DNA from: Bufo bufo
Lineage: Eukaryota; Chordata; Amphibia; Anura; Bufonidae
Assembly: GCF_905171765.1 (NCBI RefSeq)
Contig: NC_053391.1
Coordinates: forward strand, 655,683,750 to 655,747,749
Direction: 5' to 3'
DNA: 64,000 nt
A model generated the notes under the pieces. It was not told where the DNA came from. It saw nothing but the letters and a program-made list of their open reading frames with translations, and did not search any database. The translations under genes were made by a program, and so were the position numbers. Below, in pieces: positions 34,562 to 46,731 of the stretch; position 1 is the first letter of the stretch, and each line of letters begins with the position of its first letter.

Positions 34562-35864
34562 TCCTTATTTTATATTGCCCAATCCTGAAGTGAACTTTCT
34601 GCTACCACCTACTATTGGCACAGGATGGAATGTGGCACTGACAGCAGGGGCGAAACTAAGGGCTGAAGGGCCACGGTGCAAAAGTTCAGTTTGGGTCCCT
34701 CAGCACAACTTCCCCTCACGCTCATCAGCTGCAGCCTGTCCGCTCCTTTTTAGCAGCATCGCTGTGTCTCTTAAGTGACCCATCCATGCAGCACTAGCAG
34801 CCAGTGATTACAGGGCTGTTACATCTTCTCTGATTGGCAACATCCACTTCCTTAATAGTGACTGCAGCATCTAAGGAGCTTGACAGAAGTAGGGAGCTTT
34901 CACACCACATTGTGCTATCTGCATGCACTGCTCTCTGGTTTCAACCGCTGCATGACTACCCAACTTTAATCTACTTGTGCTCTTCCTCCTCATAAGAGCC
35001 TCACAATAGTTAGTGGATCTCTACAAGCCACTAGTTTAAGGATTGCTACGGGTGGAGCATAATCTTCTGAACAGCTCAGCTGTGTGATCCATATAGACAT
35101 ATGCTATGCTATGAGACCCATCTGCATTTTTCTCCACAGCTTCCCTTCCTTGATTATATACCTACCTGCTGCCACTTTTGGCATTAAAAGGTTAATCTGC
35201 TTTCTGACAGTCAGGAATGTGCAGCATCATAAATCTTCTTCCACGGCTCCTCCACTTCAGCGTCTGAGATGTAGGATACTTTGGCTGCTGGACATCAAAG
35301 GAAATCAGAAAGGAGACCAAACAAATAATGTGGTGAGGGGGCCTGTGTGGTCAGTTGCAACTGAGACTGTTGAGACCACCATAATCTAGTGTAAGACATT
35401 TCACCGCTGTGGGTGTTTCCTTTAGCATTTACCATGACATTTTACTTTCCACCCACCATGCCTGAAAAGTTTACCATACTACCTGCAGCTTACCTTTAGG
35501 ACATAGGCGTAAACCTTAAAACACACAAAATGTAGAGAGCAAGAACTTGTCAATGTCATCACTGATGTAAGCATATGAGGGTGTTTTTTGTAAGATGCAT
35601 TTTTTTTTTATGACATCATTTTTGAGGACATTAAATTGACTGAAAAATTGTAATAGATTTTTTTTGTGGTTAATAAAATGAAGCAATTCTGCAATGTTTT
35701 AGCTTTTGTATTTTTATTTTTGTTTTTATGGCACTCGCTGTGTGGTTTAGATTGTATGTTACCTTTATTCTGCGGTTCATTATGATTTTAAGGCAAATTT
35801 ATATAATTCTTTTTGTTTTAATCTTTTTTTTTTCACTTACCTATATCTTGTACCCTTTGAGTGA
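34562..35864. other. No gene recognised; flank of large hAT
   Basis: Single-copy-like sequence. CAGGGGCGAAACTAAGG near 34646 looks like a decayed hAT terminus. No ORF with a motif. Confidence 0.45.
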
Positions 35865-36375
35865 CTTATAATTAGAGATTGCCTTGCGGTTCACCCGGCG
35901 GTCTTTTCGCGGCGAACTTTGCTAGTTCGCGATTCGCCGAACATGCGAACATATGGCGATATTCGCATGCGCCATATTTTTTTGCATAGCGACAAACTTT
36001 GACCCATGACAGATTCATCAGGTGGGACAGGACAGCCAATTGAGACGTTTCAGCACATGTTCATACCCCCTACCATATAAAGAAACCTAATCTGGCAGCC
36101 ATTTAAATTCTGTTTTTTGCCAGTGTAGGGAGAGGATGCTGTGTGGAGCAGAGGCAGACTGTTAGGGACATCAAACGCTAGCTAATAGGGCCGCAAAAAA
36201 CCTTTTAAGGACTGGTATAGGTGTGCTATCGATAGGTGTGACATATTGAGGGGTGTGATATAACATAGAAAGTATATTATAGTGCATTTTTATTGTGCAG
36301 CAGTTGTGTGCGGTTCTGCTGCGATACTGCTCTAGATAGAGGGACAAACGCTATTGGAATAACTAATTGCAACTG

Positions 36376-36865
36376 GTGTGATATACCTGTTGCCCCCCAA
36401 AAAACTGATTAAGGGGTGCGATATACCTGCTTCCACAAAATACTGATTAAGGGGTGTGATACACTGGCTTCCACAAAATATTGATTGAGGGGTGTGATAC
36501 ACCGGCTTCCACAAAATATTGATTGAGGCCCGCGATACACCGGCTTCCACCAAATATTGATTAAGGGGTTTGATATACTGGCTTCCAGCAAATACTCATT
36601 AAGGGATTCTATATATCTGTTTCCACAAAATACTGATGGAGGGGATTGCTATACCGGCCTCCACCAAATATTGATTGAGGCATGCGATACACCGGCTTCC
36701 ACCAAATATTGATTAAGGGGTTTGATATACTGGCTTCTAGCAGATACTCATTAAGGGGTTCTATTTACCTGTTTCCACAAAATACTGATAGAGGGGATTG
36801 ATATACTGGCTTCCACCAAATCTTGATTGAGGCCTGCGATACACCGGCTTCAACAAATACTGCTC
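36376..36865 (+). repeat. 38-bp minisatellite in hAT 5' region
   Basis: About 12 units of the form CTTCCACAAAATATTGATT followed by GAGGGGTGTGATACACCGG. The first DD37E element inserts directly after the array, at 36871. Confidence 0.9.
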
Positions 36866-36872
36866 TTCTATA

Positions 36873-38320
36873 CAGGGAGTGCAGAATTATTAGGCAAGTT
36901 GTATTTTTGAGGATTAATTTTATTATTGAACAACAACCATGTTCTCAATGAACCCAAAAAACTCATTAATATCAAAGCTAAATATTTTTGGAAGTAGTTT
37001 TTAGTTTGTTTTTAGTTTTAGCTATTTTAGGGGGATATCTGTGTGTGCAGGTGACTATTACTGTGCATAATTATTAGGCAAATTAACAAAAAACAAATAT
37101 ATACCCATTTCAATTATTTATTTTTACTAGTGAAACCAATATAACATCTCAACATTCACAAATATACATTTCTGACATTCAAAAACAAAACAAAAACAAA
37201 TCAGTGACCAATATAGCCACCTTTCTTTGCAAGGACACTCAAAAGCCTGCCATCCATGGATTCTGTCAGTGTTTTGATCTGTTCACCATCAACATTGCGT
37301 GCAGCAGCAACCACAGCCTCCCAGACACTGTTCAGAGAGGTGTACTGTTTTCCCTCCTTGTAAATCTCACATTTGATGATGGACCACAGGTTCTCAATGG
37401 GGTTCAGATCAGGTGAACAAGAAGGCCATGTCATTAGATTTTCTTCTTTTATACCCTTTCTTGCCAGCCACGCTGTGGAGTACTTGGACGCGTGTGATGA
37501 AGCATTGTCCTGCATGAAAATCATGTTTTTCTTGAAGGATGCAGACTTCTTCCTGTACCACTGCTTGAAGAAGGTGTCTTCCAGAAACTGGCAGTAGGAC
37601 TGGGAGTTGAGCTTGACTCCATCCTCAACCCGAAAAGGCCCCACAAGCTCATCTTTGATGATACCAGCCCAAACCAGTACTCCACCTCCACCTTGCTGGC
37701 GTCTGAGTCGGACTGGAGCTCTCTGCCCTTTACCAATCCAGCCACGGGCCCATCCATCTGGCCCATCAAGACTCACTCTCATTTCATCAGTCCATAAAAC
37801 CTTACAAAAATCAGTCTTGAGATATTTCTTGGCCCAGTCTTGACGTTTCAGCTTGTGTGTCTTGTTCAGTGGTGGTCGTCTTTCAGCCTTTCTTACCTTG
37901 GCCATGTCTCTGAGTATTGCACACCTTGTGCTTTTGGGCACTCCAGTGATGTTGCAGCTCTGAAATATGGCCAAACTGGTGGCAAGTGGCAGCTGCACGC
38001 TTGACTTTTCTCAGTTCATGGGCAGTTATTTTGCGCCTTGGTTTTTCCACACGCTTCTTGCGACCCTGTTGACTATTTTGAATGAAACGCTTGATTGTTC
38101 GATGATCACGCTTCAGAAGTTTTGCAATTTTAAGAGTGCTGCATCCCTCTGCAAGATATCTCACTATTTTTGACTTTTCTGAGCCTGTCAAGTCCTTCTT
38201 TTGACCCATTTTGCCAAAGGAAAGGAAGTTGCCTAATAATTATGCACACCTGATATAGGGTGTTGATGTCATGTCATTAGACCACACCCCTTCTCATTAC
38301 AGAGATGCACATCACCTAAT
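36873..38320 (-). mobile_element. DD37E Tc1/mariner element, copy 1, one end lost
   Basis: Begins after TA (36871-36872) with CAGGGAGTGCAGAATT. Compared with copy 2 (40270-41820), the last 110 bp or so, including the other terminal repeat, are missing; hAT sequence resumes at 38321 (ACTTTGTCACAGGG). Confidence 0.9.
37201..38209 (-). pseudogene. DD37E transposase, copy 1 (8-bp deletion)
   Basis: The N-terminus (MGQKKDLTGSEKSKIVRYLA, with a helix-turn-helix) is read at 38209-37990 and the catalytic part at 37998-37201. Catalytic residues: VLWTDEMRVSLDG, FMQDNASSHAS and [12 protein letters not shown]. There are 37 residues between the second Asp and the Glu, the spacing used to define the DD37E group (TRT-type elements in vertebrates). 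Near 37990 eight bases present in copy 2 are missing, which breaks the frame. The protein would cut and paste the element at TA. Confidence 0.9.
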
Positions 38321-40269
38321 ACTTTGTCACAGGGTCATTTTGAAAATGATAGGCAGAGGAAGAGGCAGGCCATTTGGCAGGGGTGATAGGGGTCGGGCAG
38401 GTGCACCAGGCCGAAGCCTAAGTGGGAAGTTGGAGAAGGTGCGTGCGATTACGTCAAAGGACGCACCAGAGTTGGTTGAGTGGCTCACTCAGCCTTCCGC
38501 TTCTGCACCCTCCTCATCCTCTGTATTTGCGCCCTCCTCACTCTCTGCTGTGTGCACCCCCAAAGACACCACCACCACCACAGCCCCTCCACTCGAGTCA
38601 GAGGAATTATTTTCCCATCCATTCCCAGACCTTACCGATGTGCGGCCATTCTTGGCATCGGATCAGGAAGAGGAGGTAGCAACGGCCGCCACCCAGCGGT
38701 CTGACGACAGTACCCAGATCAGACCAAGGACGGAGGTCCCCGCTGTTGCTACCTACTCCGAGATCTCTAATGTCAGTGGTGGTGAAGGTGACGATGATGA
38801 CGTGTCGATGGATGTCACGTGGGTGCCCACAAGAGAGGAAGAGGAGGGGAGTTCAGAGGGAGAGACGGAGCAGCAGATAGGGGGTAGAAGGAGGAGAAGC
38901 AGGCAGAACTCGCAGTGCACAGGAGGCAAAAAGCAGACTGCAAATGTATCTGGAGCGAGCCATCCACCATGCACGGTCACATCTGGCGCTCCCAGGACGC
39001 TGGCACTAGGCTCCGCAGTGTGGGCTTTTTTTTAAGTGTCAGCTGCTGACAATAGTGTTGCCATCTGCAGCCTGTGCTATCGACGCATAAGTCGAGGTAA
39101 GCCCAACACTCACCTAGGGACGACCGCCTTAAGAAGGCACCTGGCCTCCCACCACCGAGCCCAGTGGGAGCAACACAGTCAGAACCCACAAAGTCACACT
39201 CCCGGCGCTCCACTTCCTGCTTCTTCTCCTTCTCCTCTCTCCTCCCATTTGTCCTCCACTCCACCTTCCACCGTGCCGTCGTCGCGTTCATCTAGCAAAA
39301 GGCAGGCTTCCGTGGTCCAAATGTTCGAACATAAAGGTTGATGACGCCGGATAACCCTCTTGCCCAACAGCTGACCGCTGGCTTGTCGGAACTGCTAGCC
39401 CGCCAACTACTGCAATATAAACTGGTGGACTCGGAGGCCTTTAGAAAATTTGTGGCCATTGGCACAACTCAATGGAAGGTCCCCGGAAGGAAATATTTCT
39501 CCCAGAAGGGCATCCCAGAGCTATATGGCCACGTTCAGCGGAAAGTGACTGTATCTCTGGCACACAGTGTCGGTGCCAAGATACATCTGACCACAGACAC
39601 GTGGTCTAGCAAACACAGGCAGTGAAGGTACATAACCTTTACTGCCCACTGGGTGAACCTTCTGACGGCTGTCAAGCATGCAACCCGTGGCACCCGTGTG
39701 GATTTGGTGTTACCGCCACGGATTGCATGCAGGCCTGCCTCTTCTTCTCCTCCTCCTACTCCAACCTCCATCTTCTCCTCGGCTGACTCCTCCTTTTCCA
39801 CTGCTACCGCCTCTTCCGCTGCACCCCCCAAGCTCCCCAGAACCTATTCGAAGTACCAGGTAAGACTTTGCCATGCTGTGCTGCGGCTATTGTGCCTGGT
39901 AGCCAAGAGCCACACCGGTCCTGCACTGCTTTCAGCTCTGCGGTCACAGGCCGATCAGTGGCTAACCCCGCTCAATTTGACAGTTGGTAAAGTGGTGCGC
40001 GACAACGGTGCCAATCTGCTGAGCGCGCTGAAACAGGGCAAAATGACACAAGTGCCGTGTATGGCACACATCTTGAACTTAGTCGTGCAGCGATTCGTTG
40101 CCAAATACCCCGGGGTCCAGGATGTCTTGCAGCAGGCCAGGAAAATCTCTGGCCATTTTAGAAGATCTTACATGGCCATGGCTCACCTTGCTGACGTTCA
40201 GCGGCGACACCACCTGCCCGTCAGACATCTGATTTGTGACTGTCCGACGTGCTGGAACTCCAACCTGTA

Positions 40270-41820
40270 CAGGGAGTGCAGAATTATTAGGCAAGTTGTA
40301 TTTTTGAGGATTAATTTTATTATTGAACAACAACCATGTTCTCAATGAACGCAAAAAACTCATTAATATCAAAGCTGAATATTTTTGGAAGTAGTTTTTA
40401 GTTTGTTTTTAGTTTTAGCTATTTTAGGGGGATATCTGTGTATGCAGGTGACTATTACTGTGCATAATTATTAGGCAAATTAACAAAAAACAAATATATA
40501 CCCATTTCAATTATTTATTTTTACCAGTGAAACCAATATAACATCTCAACATTCACAAATATACATTTCTGACATTCAAAAACAAATCAGTGACCAATAT
40601 AGCCACCTTTCTTTGCAAGGACACTCAAAAGCCTGCCATCCATGGATTCTGTCAGTGTTTTGATCTGTTCACCATCAACATTGCGTGCAGCAGCAACCAC
40701 AGCCTCCCAGACACTGTTCAGAGAGGTGTACTGTTTTCCCTCCTTGTAAATCTCACATTTGATGATGGACCACAGGTTCTCAATGGGGTTCAGATCCGGT
40801 GAAAAAGGAGGCCATGTCATTAGATTTTCTTCTTTTATACCCTTTCTTGCCAGCCACGCTGTGGAGTACTTGGACGCGTGTGATGGAGCATTGTCCTGCA
40901 TGAAAATCATGTTTTTCTTGAAGGATGCAGACTTCTTCCTGTACCACTGCTTGAATAAGGTGTCTTCCAGAAACTGGCAGTAGGACTGGGAGTTGAGCTT
41001 GACTCCATCCTCAACCCGAAAAGGCCCCACAAGCTCATCTTTGATGATACCAGCCCAAACCAGTACTCCACCTCCACCTTGCTGGCGTCTGAGTCGGACT
41101 GGAGCTCTCTGCCCTTTACCAATCCAGCCACGGGCCCATCCATCTGGCCCATCAAGACTCACTCTCATTTCATCAGTCCATAAAACCTTAGAAAAATCAG
41201 TCTTCAGATATTTCTTGGCCCAGTCTTGACGTTTCAGCTTGTGTGTCTTGTTCAGTGGTGTCGTCTTTCAGCCTTTCTTACCTTGGCCATGTCTCTGAGT
41301 ATTGCACACCTCATGCTTTTGGGCACTCCAGTGATGTTGCAGCTCTGAAATATGGCCAAACTGGTGGCAAGTGGCATCTTGGCAGCTGCACGCTTGACTT
41401 TTCTCAGTTCATGGGCAGTTATTTTGCGCCTTGGTTTTTCCACACGCTTCTTGCAAACCTGTTGACTATTTTGAATGAAACGCTTGATTGTTCGATGATC
41501 ACGCTTCAGAAGTTTTGCAATTTTAAGAGTGCTGCATCCCTCTGCAAGATATCTCACTATTTTTGCCTTTTCTGAGCCTGTCAAGTCCTTCTTTTGACCC
41601 ATTTTGCCAAAGGAAAGGAAGTTGCCTAATAATTATGCACACCTGATATAGGGTGTTGATGTCATTAGACCACACCCCTTCTCATTACAGAGATGCACAT
41701 CACCTAATATGCTTAATTGGTAGTAGGCTTTCGAGCCTATACAGCTTGGAGTAAGACAACATGCATAAAGAGGATGATGTGGTCAAAATACTCATTTGCC
41801 TAATAATTCTGCACTCCCTG
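40270..41820 (-). mobile_element. DD37E Tc1/mariner element, copy 2, complete
   Basis: 1551 bp between TA duplications (40268-40269 and 41821-41822). Both terminal repeats are present, CAGGGAGTGCAGAATT and its inverse AATTCTGCACTCCCTG. The insertion splits the hAT gene exactly within CTG-TAT-ATG; removing one TA and the element restores the hAT frame. Confidence 0.96.
40587..41602 (-). pseudogene. DD37E transposase, copy 2 (1-base deletion)
   Basis: N-terminal reading 41602-41252 (MGQKKDLTGSEKAKIVRYLA) and catalytic reading from about 41250 to 40587 ([32 protein letters not shown]; 37 residues between Asp and Glu). The two parts are out of frame because one G is missing near 41258 (GGTGTCGTC, against GGTGGTCGTC in copy 1). 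It lacks the 8-bp deletion of copy 1, so each copy is broken at a different point. Confidence 0.93.
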
Positions 41821-43099
41821 TATATGCTTGATAGGCTGCTCCAGCAGCAACGTGCCATTAATGACTTAATGAATTCTGCAGCAGGACAGGTTCTGGGGAG
41901 CTTAGTTTCTTTTCACCGCGTCAGTGGCTGCTCATGTGTGATGCATGCAGACTTCTGCAGCCATTTGATGAGATCACCAAACTGGTCAGTCACAGCCAGG
42001 GCGCCATCAGTGACATCGTGCCTTCTTTCTAGAGCATGCATTGCGTCGTGTCATTGATCAAGCCGTCGAGGAGCAGGAGCTGGAAGATGAAGAAGTCGCA
42101 GTGCTAAATGAATTCCCAGGGGGGGCTACTCCATCTGAGACAAGTCAGCAGGAGTCTGAAGAGGAGTCAGAGGAGGATGGTGCCTGGGGGGAGGAGGCGG
42201 AGGAGAAGCAAGAAGAGCAGGCTTTAAACTTTTCGGGGATCCCTGGTGTTGTCCGTGGATGGGGGGAGGAGACCGAGGACGACATACTCCTGGGCCGATG
42301 AGCAGGACACCAGGGCGCTCCACCGCTTCCAATTTAGTGCAAATGGGGGCCTTCATGCTCCAGTGTTTAAAGAGGGACCCCCATATAAAAGCATAAAGGG
42401 CAAGGACCAGTACTGGGTGGCAACGTACTTAGACACCCGGTACAAACACAAAATGGCGGACATGTTACCAGTATCACAGAGGGCTATCAGAATGCAGCAT
42501 TTCCAGGCCTTGCTGCGATAGATGCTGCATTCTGCTGTTGCGGGCGCTGGCAGAGGAATTTTCACCCACAGAGAAACAGTTGCGGGTACCAATCCTACCA
42601 CGCAAGCAAGAAGAGGGCGGTTTGAAGATGTGATGGTCACTTCGGATATGAAATCATTCTTTCAGCCAACCCATCGGCAGCCACCCTCTGGATTCCGCAT
42701 CAGGGAATGCCTAGACCGACAGGTGTCCGACTACATTGGGTTAACGGCCGATTTGGACGCTCTGAGAAGCGAGGAACCCCTGGACTACTGGGTGTGCAGG
42801 CTTAACCTGTGGCCAGAGCTGGCACAGTTTGGCATGGAACTCTTGGCTTGCCCCTCGTCGAGTGTCCTGTCTGAAAGGACGTTCAGGACAGCAGGGGGGA
42901 TCGTGACCGATAAGCGCACTCGCCTAGCTCACGACAGTGTGGACTACCTCAAATTTTCAAAAATTAATGAAGCATGGATCTCGGAGGAATTCAACACGCG
43001 TGATGACCACATGTAATTGAATTTCCTCATGCCAGCCCACACATATCCGCCACCACACAGAACAAAGAATGGTCCCTGTTTTATGTAAATACAGCGGCA

Positions 43100-43572
43100 T
43101 AAAAGGCCTTTTCTGTCCGGTGAATGCCTAATGTTTGGGGCCTGTACTCCACTGGCCTGCAGTAAAATTGGAATCCAATGACTAATTCTAATATACCTCC
43201 AGCCACATAATCACTTGATCTTTTCTGTACGGTGAATGCCTAATTGTTGGGGCCGCGGAGGAATTAAACACTGTAACGACAACGTGTTATCGAATTTCAC
43301 CTATTATCATTTGGGGTTTATTCAAGAGAGGGGATTTCACTAGCCATATTTTTAATCCAATTTTATATTTTTAGTTCTTTTAAACATATGTATTTGACAT
43401 GTATTTGTACTGGTCTACAGTAAAATTGTTATCCAATGACCGTCTACTATACCTCCAGACACATAATCACTTGATCTTTTCTTTCCGGTGAATGCCTAAT
43501 GTTTGGGGCCTGTACTCCACTGGCCTGCAGTAAAATTGTTATCCAATGACCGCCTAATATACTTCCAGCCAC
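43100..43572 (+). repeat. 110-bp tail repeat of hAT (left part)
   Basis: Units with GCCTGTACTCCACTGGCCTG, CAGTAAAATTGTTATCC and CCACATAATCACTTGATC. The array is interrupted at 43577 by the BEL/Pao element and continues at 55581. Confidence 0.9.
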
Positions 43573-43577
43573 ATAAT

Positions 43578-44671
43578 TGTGACATGCGCAGCACTATGAA
43601 GTGCCTTTTGCGCTGTGGCATTAGAAGAATTTTGATATCTCTGACTTTTTAGTCTAACCAGACTGTCTAATACTTTATAATTCCTCTAGCGCCGTTCTAT
43701 GGAAACAGTAGGTTTAAAGAGCACACCAAATGCTTGAAATAACTTCTTTATTAACTTCAACTTTTCTTCATATATAACACTGCCGCCTCCGCAGCAGATA
43801 GTCCATGTACATAACACGTGTTGAAAAGATATCACAAAATGGTGGTATGAATAAGATGGTGGTTCAACTGTTCAATCTTGTCATTCAACATAAAAAGGTG
43901 GATATATTTCTCTCTTCAGTATCTGTACTCTCCCTTTAAGTTATTTAAACACTTTATGATCTGTCTGAGAGGTATATCTGAGGTTAACCAATAGTTCACT
44001 TGCTCAAGTTGGTTTGCAGTTTGCTCTATACGATTGCTTATGATCTGGTATAAGCAGTTCGCATTTGTATGCAATTTGTTTGATTGTTTGCAATTTGGTG
44101 GAACTGTGAACAAACGCATACAACTGGTTCAGTATACAGTTCTAATCACTATATTAACAAAAGGAAAACTATATAACTGTTTTAAATACCTATTTTGGCT
44201 TCTCTGCTTCCATAAAACACAACTCTTAGTGGAGTGAATGTCTGTTCAGCTTCTCTCTCTGGTGAATAATGACTCCAGCAGCTCCTGCTAAGGGAATCTC
44301 CTACACAAGCTGTGAGTGAGGCTGGCTGTAATTGGTCAAAACTCCTGGGCTCTGTGAGGCTGGCTAGGATTGGTCAAGACTCCTGCCCAGCAACAACAAT
44401 TTTAACTCTATGCTTTCAGTTGTTTCTGCTGTGTCATTGATCTTACCTTACATTATATAATGAATCTTAAAGGCATATTATCTTTTCTGCTTCTGTGAAC
44501 ACAATATATATAACAGTTATATGACATACAGATATGAAGTCACAGTAAATAACTCTGCTTTTGTCTTTAACTCATAAACATTGGAAATGTATTAAGGTTA
44601 TTGGCAGGTTTAGCTATATAAACACACAAGCTATATTAGCAACCTAGGACAGGTCTTAGCTGGCCAGCTAC
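43578..44671 (-). repeat. 3' LTR of BEL/Pao
   Basis: 1094 bp; on the minus strand TGTAGCTGGCCAGC to GCATGTCACA. A polyadenylation signal AATAAA is at 43747-43752 (minus). It holds about 300 bp that are missing from the 5' LTR. GGTGGGAG just before it on the minus strand is a possible polypurine tract. Confidence 0.9.
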
Positions 44672-45039
44672 ACTCCCACCAAAATTACCTATAATTCTAT
44701 GTTCTTAGTGGTAGGACTTAAACATAAATTTGAGGAATTTTTCCATCAGGTTCTCAACTTCCAAGTGTCTTTTATCACTCTCAAGTAGAACAACTAACTT
44801 CTGTATAGGACGTTCCAACTTGAGTGGAGTAGTGAGACGTTTTCCTTTTTTGTCAAGTTTTAAATCTCCTATCCAACTCTCCCACCTTGGCCTCAGATTT
44901 TCAGATATGGGCTCGTCCATTCCCAACTTCTGTCTGCATAATTATTGCAGTATTTCTTTTGCTCTGAGTAATACTGGGTCCAAGAATCCTAATGGATCAA
45001 ATATAGAAGCCACTGCGGAAAGAATGGTACATCTAGTTG

Positions 45040-45625
45040 CAACTATCATTATTATTATTTATTATTAAAGCGCCATTCATTCCATAGCGCTGTACATATG
45101 AGAAGAGGTATACATACATAATGCAGACAATTGCACTAATCATAAATAAGATGAGTTACAAACTGGTACAGAAGGAGAGAGGGCCCTGCCCGTGAGGGCT
45201 TACAATCTACATGGTATGGGAGAAGGACACAGTAGGTGCGGGTGAAGTTGGTCATGGCGGTATAGAGGCAGCCGGGTCACCGGTTGTAGGCTTGTCTGAA
45301 GAGGTGGGTTTTCAGGTTTCTTTTGAAGGATTCCACTGTAGGTGAGAGTCTGATATGTTGGGGTAGCGAGTTCCAGAGAATGGGGGATGCACGGGAGAAA
45401 TCTTGGAGGCTATTGTGGGAAGAGGAGAGGAGAGAAGGAGGTCTTGTGAGGATCGGAGAGTGCGTGTGGGGATGTATCGGGAAAGTAGCTCAGAGATGTA
45501 GGGAGGGGACAGGTTATGGACGGCCTTGTATGTATTTGTTAGTACTTTGAAGTGAATTCGTTGGGCAATGGGGAGCCAGTGAAGGGATTGGCAGAGGGGA
45601 GAGGCAGAGGAGTAATAGTGTGAGA
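45040..45625 (-). mobile_element. L2-type LINE 3' fragment in BEL Pol
   Basis: The minus strand shows the end of an L2/CR1 ORF2: HWLPIAQRIHFKVLTNTYKA-type sequence, SPPYISELLSRYIPTRTLRS and ESFKRNLKTHLFRQAYN-like sequence, then a 3' tail ending in AATAATAAATAATAATAATG. It separates two neighbouring RT blocks of the BEL element. 5' truncation is usual for LINE inserts. I found no clean target duplication. Confidence 0.82.
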
Positions 45626-46131
45626 GGTAATTTCTATCTCTTCAATAGATACTTCAAAGAAGAACTTGTCATTCTTTACATTCCATCCCAATCCAAGTAC
45701 GTTTTGAACTGGAAGATTATCATAATTGAGATCTACATTCTTCATTGTTGATGCACGATCAGAATCACTGATGGATTCCAGTACCTCTCTGTTGTTTGAG
45801 ATGAATTTATGAAGGCGCAGGTTTCCTCCTGCACATAACTCTTGGCTTTCTTTTACTAGTTTGATTGCAGATTCTGTGGACTCTAGACTTATAAGACCAT
45901 CATCATGAAGTTTCTCTTCAGAAAATTTGCTGCTGATGGGCAATCCTTTTCATTCTTATTACTTCATACCATAATTGGCGCAACCTGGAGATGATGCTGC
46001 TCCAAACAAGTATACTTTCATTCTGTATTCTGCTGGCCCTGAATCTGTATCTCTGTCCTCCCACCATAGGATCCTCAGAAAGTCTCTATCTTCATTCTTC
46101 ACATGAAACTGGTGGAACATCTTTTCAAAGT

Positions 46132-46731
46132 GGCTGCTGGATCCCATTGCCTGCTGGAGCAGTGTGGAGACGCGGTGGTCTTGTTTTGGCTTTCTCCCCC
46201 CTCTAAGTCAGCACTCCTCCCCATGCCGGCACAGGTGCTCTTAATTAAATTAGCAGTAGTCTGCACAGGGTTTTAATTCCTACCACATCTCAGTTGGAGT
46301 TCCTGAGAAGCTGTGAACAGGTGATCCTTTAGCACCAGTCCACATGCAGCGCTGGATGGCGGCCGTCGCTGTTTCTGTGCTGGTGGAGTTGTGGGATCCG
46401 AGGCCTAGGTGGCTCCACTGTACAGCGGGGTAACTGTGTGGCTGCTGGATCCCATTGCCTGCTGGAGCAGTGTGGAGACGCGGTGGTCGCCACACGGCAC
46501 TGCGCTATGGTTAGAGTAGGTTCCCACTTAACAAGAGGCAACCTTGTCGCGGTAAGTGGGCCTATGCTCTTTGATCAAACTGTATACTAATGCCTCTTAA
46601 TAGTGCACAGCAAATGATTGATACTAGTGCTGTATAGCCATGTTTTATCAATAGAAATGCTGCTTATTACGTACAGTAGTCATAAGTATAGGAATGAGGA
46701 GGTGCGATTTAGATTCACTCTACAAACCACG
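46132..46731. mobile_element. Unidentified 600-bp retroposon in BEL RT
   Basis: Flanked by an exact 13-bp duplication, ATCTTTTCAAAGT, at 46119-46131 and 46732-46744; removing it rejoins the RT block at CDFEKMFHQ. It carries a 49-bp direct repeat (GGCTGCTGGATCCCATTGCC onward) at 46132 and about 46439, spacing near 307 bp, like promoter monomers of a LINE 5' region. No protein recognised. The long duplication points to LINE-type integration. Confidence 0.7.

Larger units (their letters stand above)
38348..43016 (+). pseudogene. hAT transposase with BED finger, broken
   Basis: The first Met at 38348 gives an Arg/Gly-rich start (MIGRGRGRPFGRGDRGRAG), then an acidic, Ser-rich region. A BED finger follows (AVWAFF, CSLCYRRISRG, TTALRRHLASHH) with an in-frame TAA inside it at 39033. 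The core is recognisable from LLARQLLQYKLVDSEAF, HLTTDTWSS, KVVRDNGANLLSAL and QVPCMAHILNLVVQRF. After DCPTCWNSNLY (40269) a DD37E element interrupts, and the reading resumes at 41823 with MLDRLLQQQRAINDLM. The C-terminal hATC dimerisation domain is clear: EPLDYWVCRLNLWPELAQ, CPSSSVLSERTFRTAGGI. Stops near 39340, 39624 and 42520 and frame changes around 41900-42050 also inactivate it. Confidence 0.93.
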
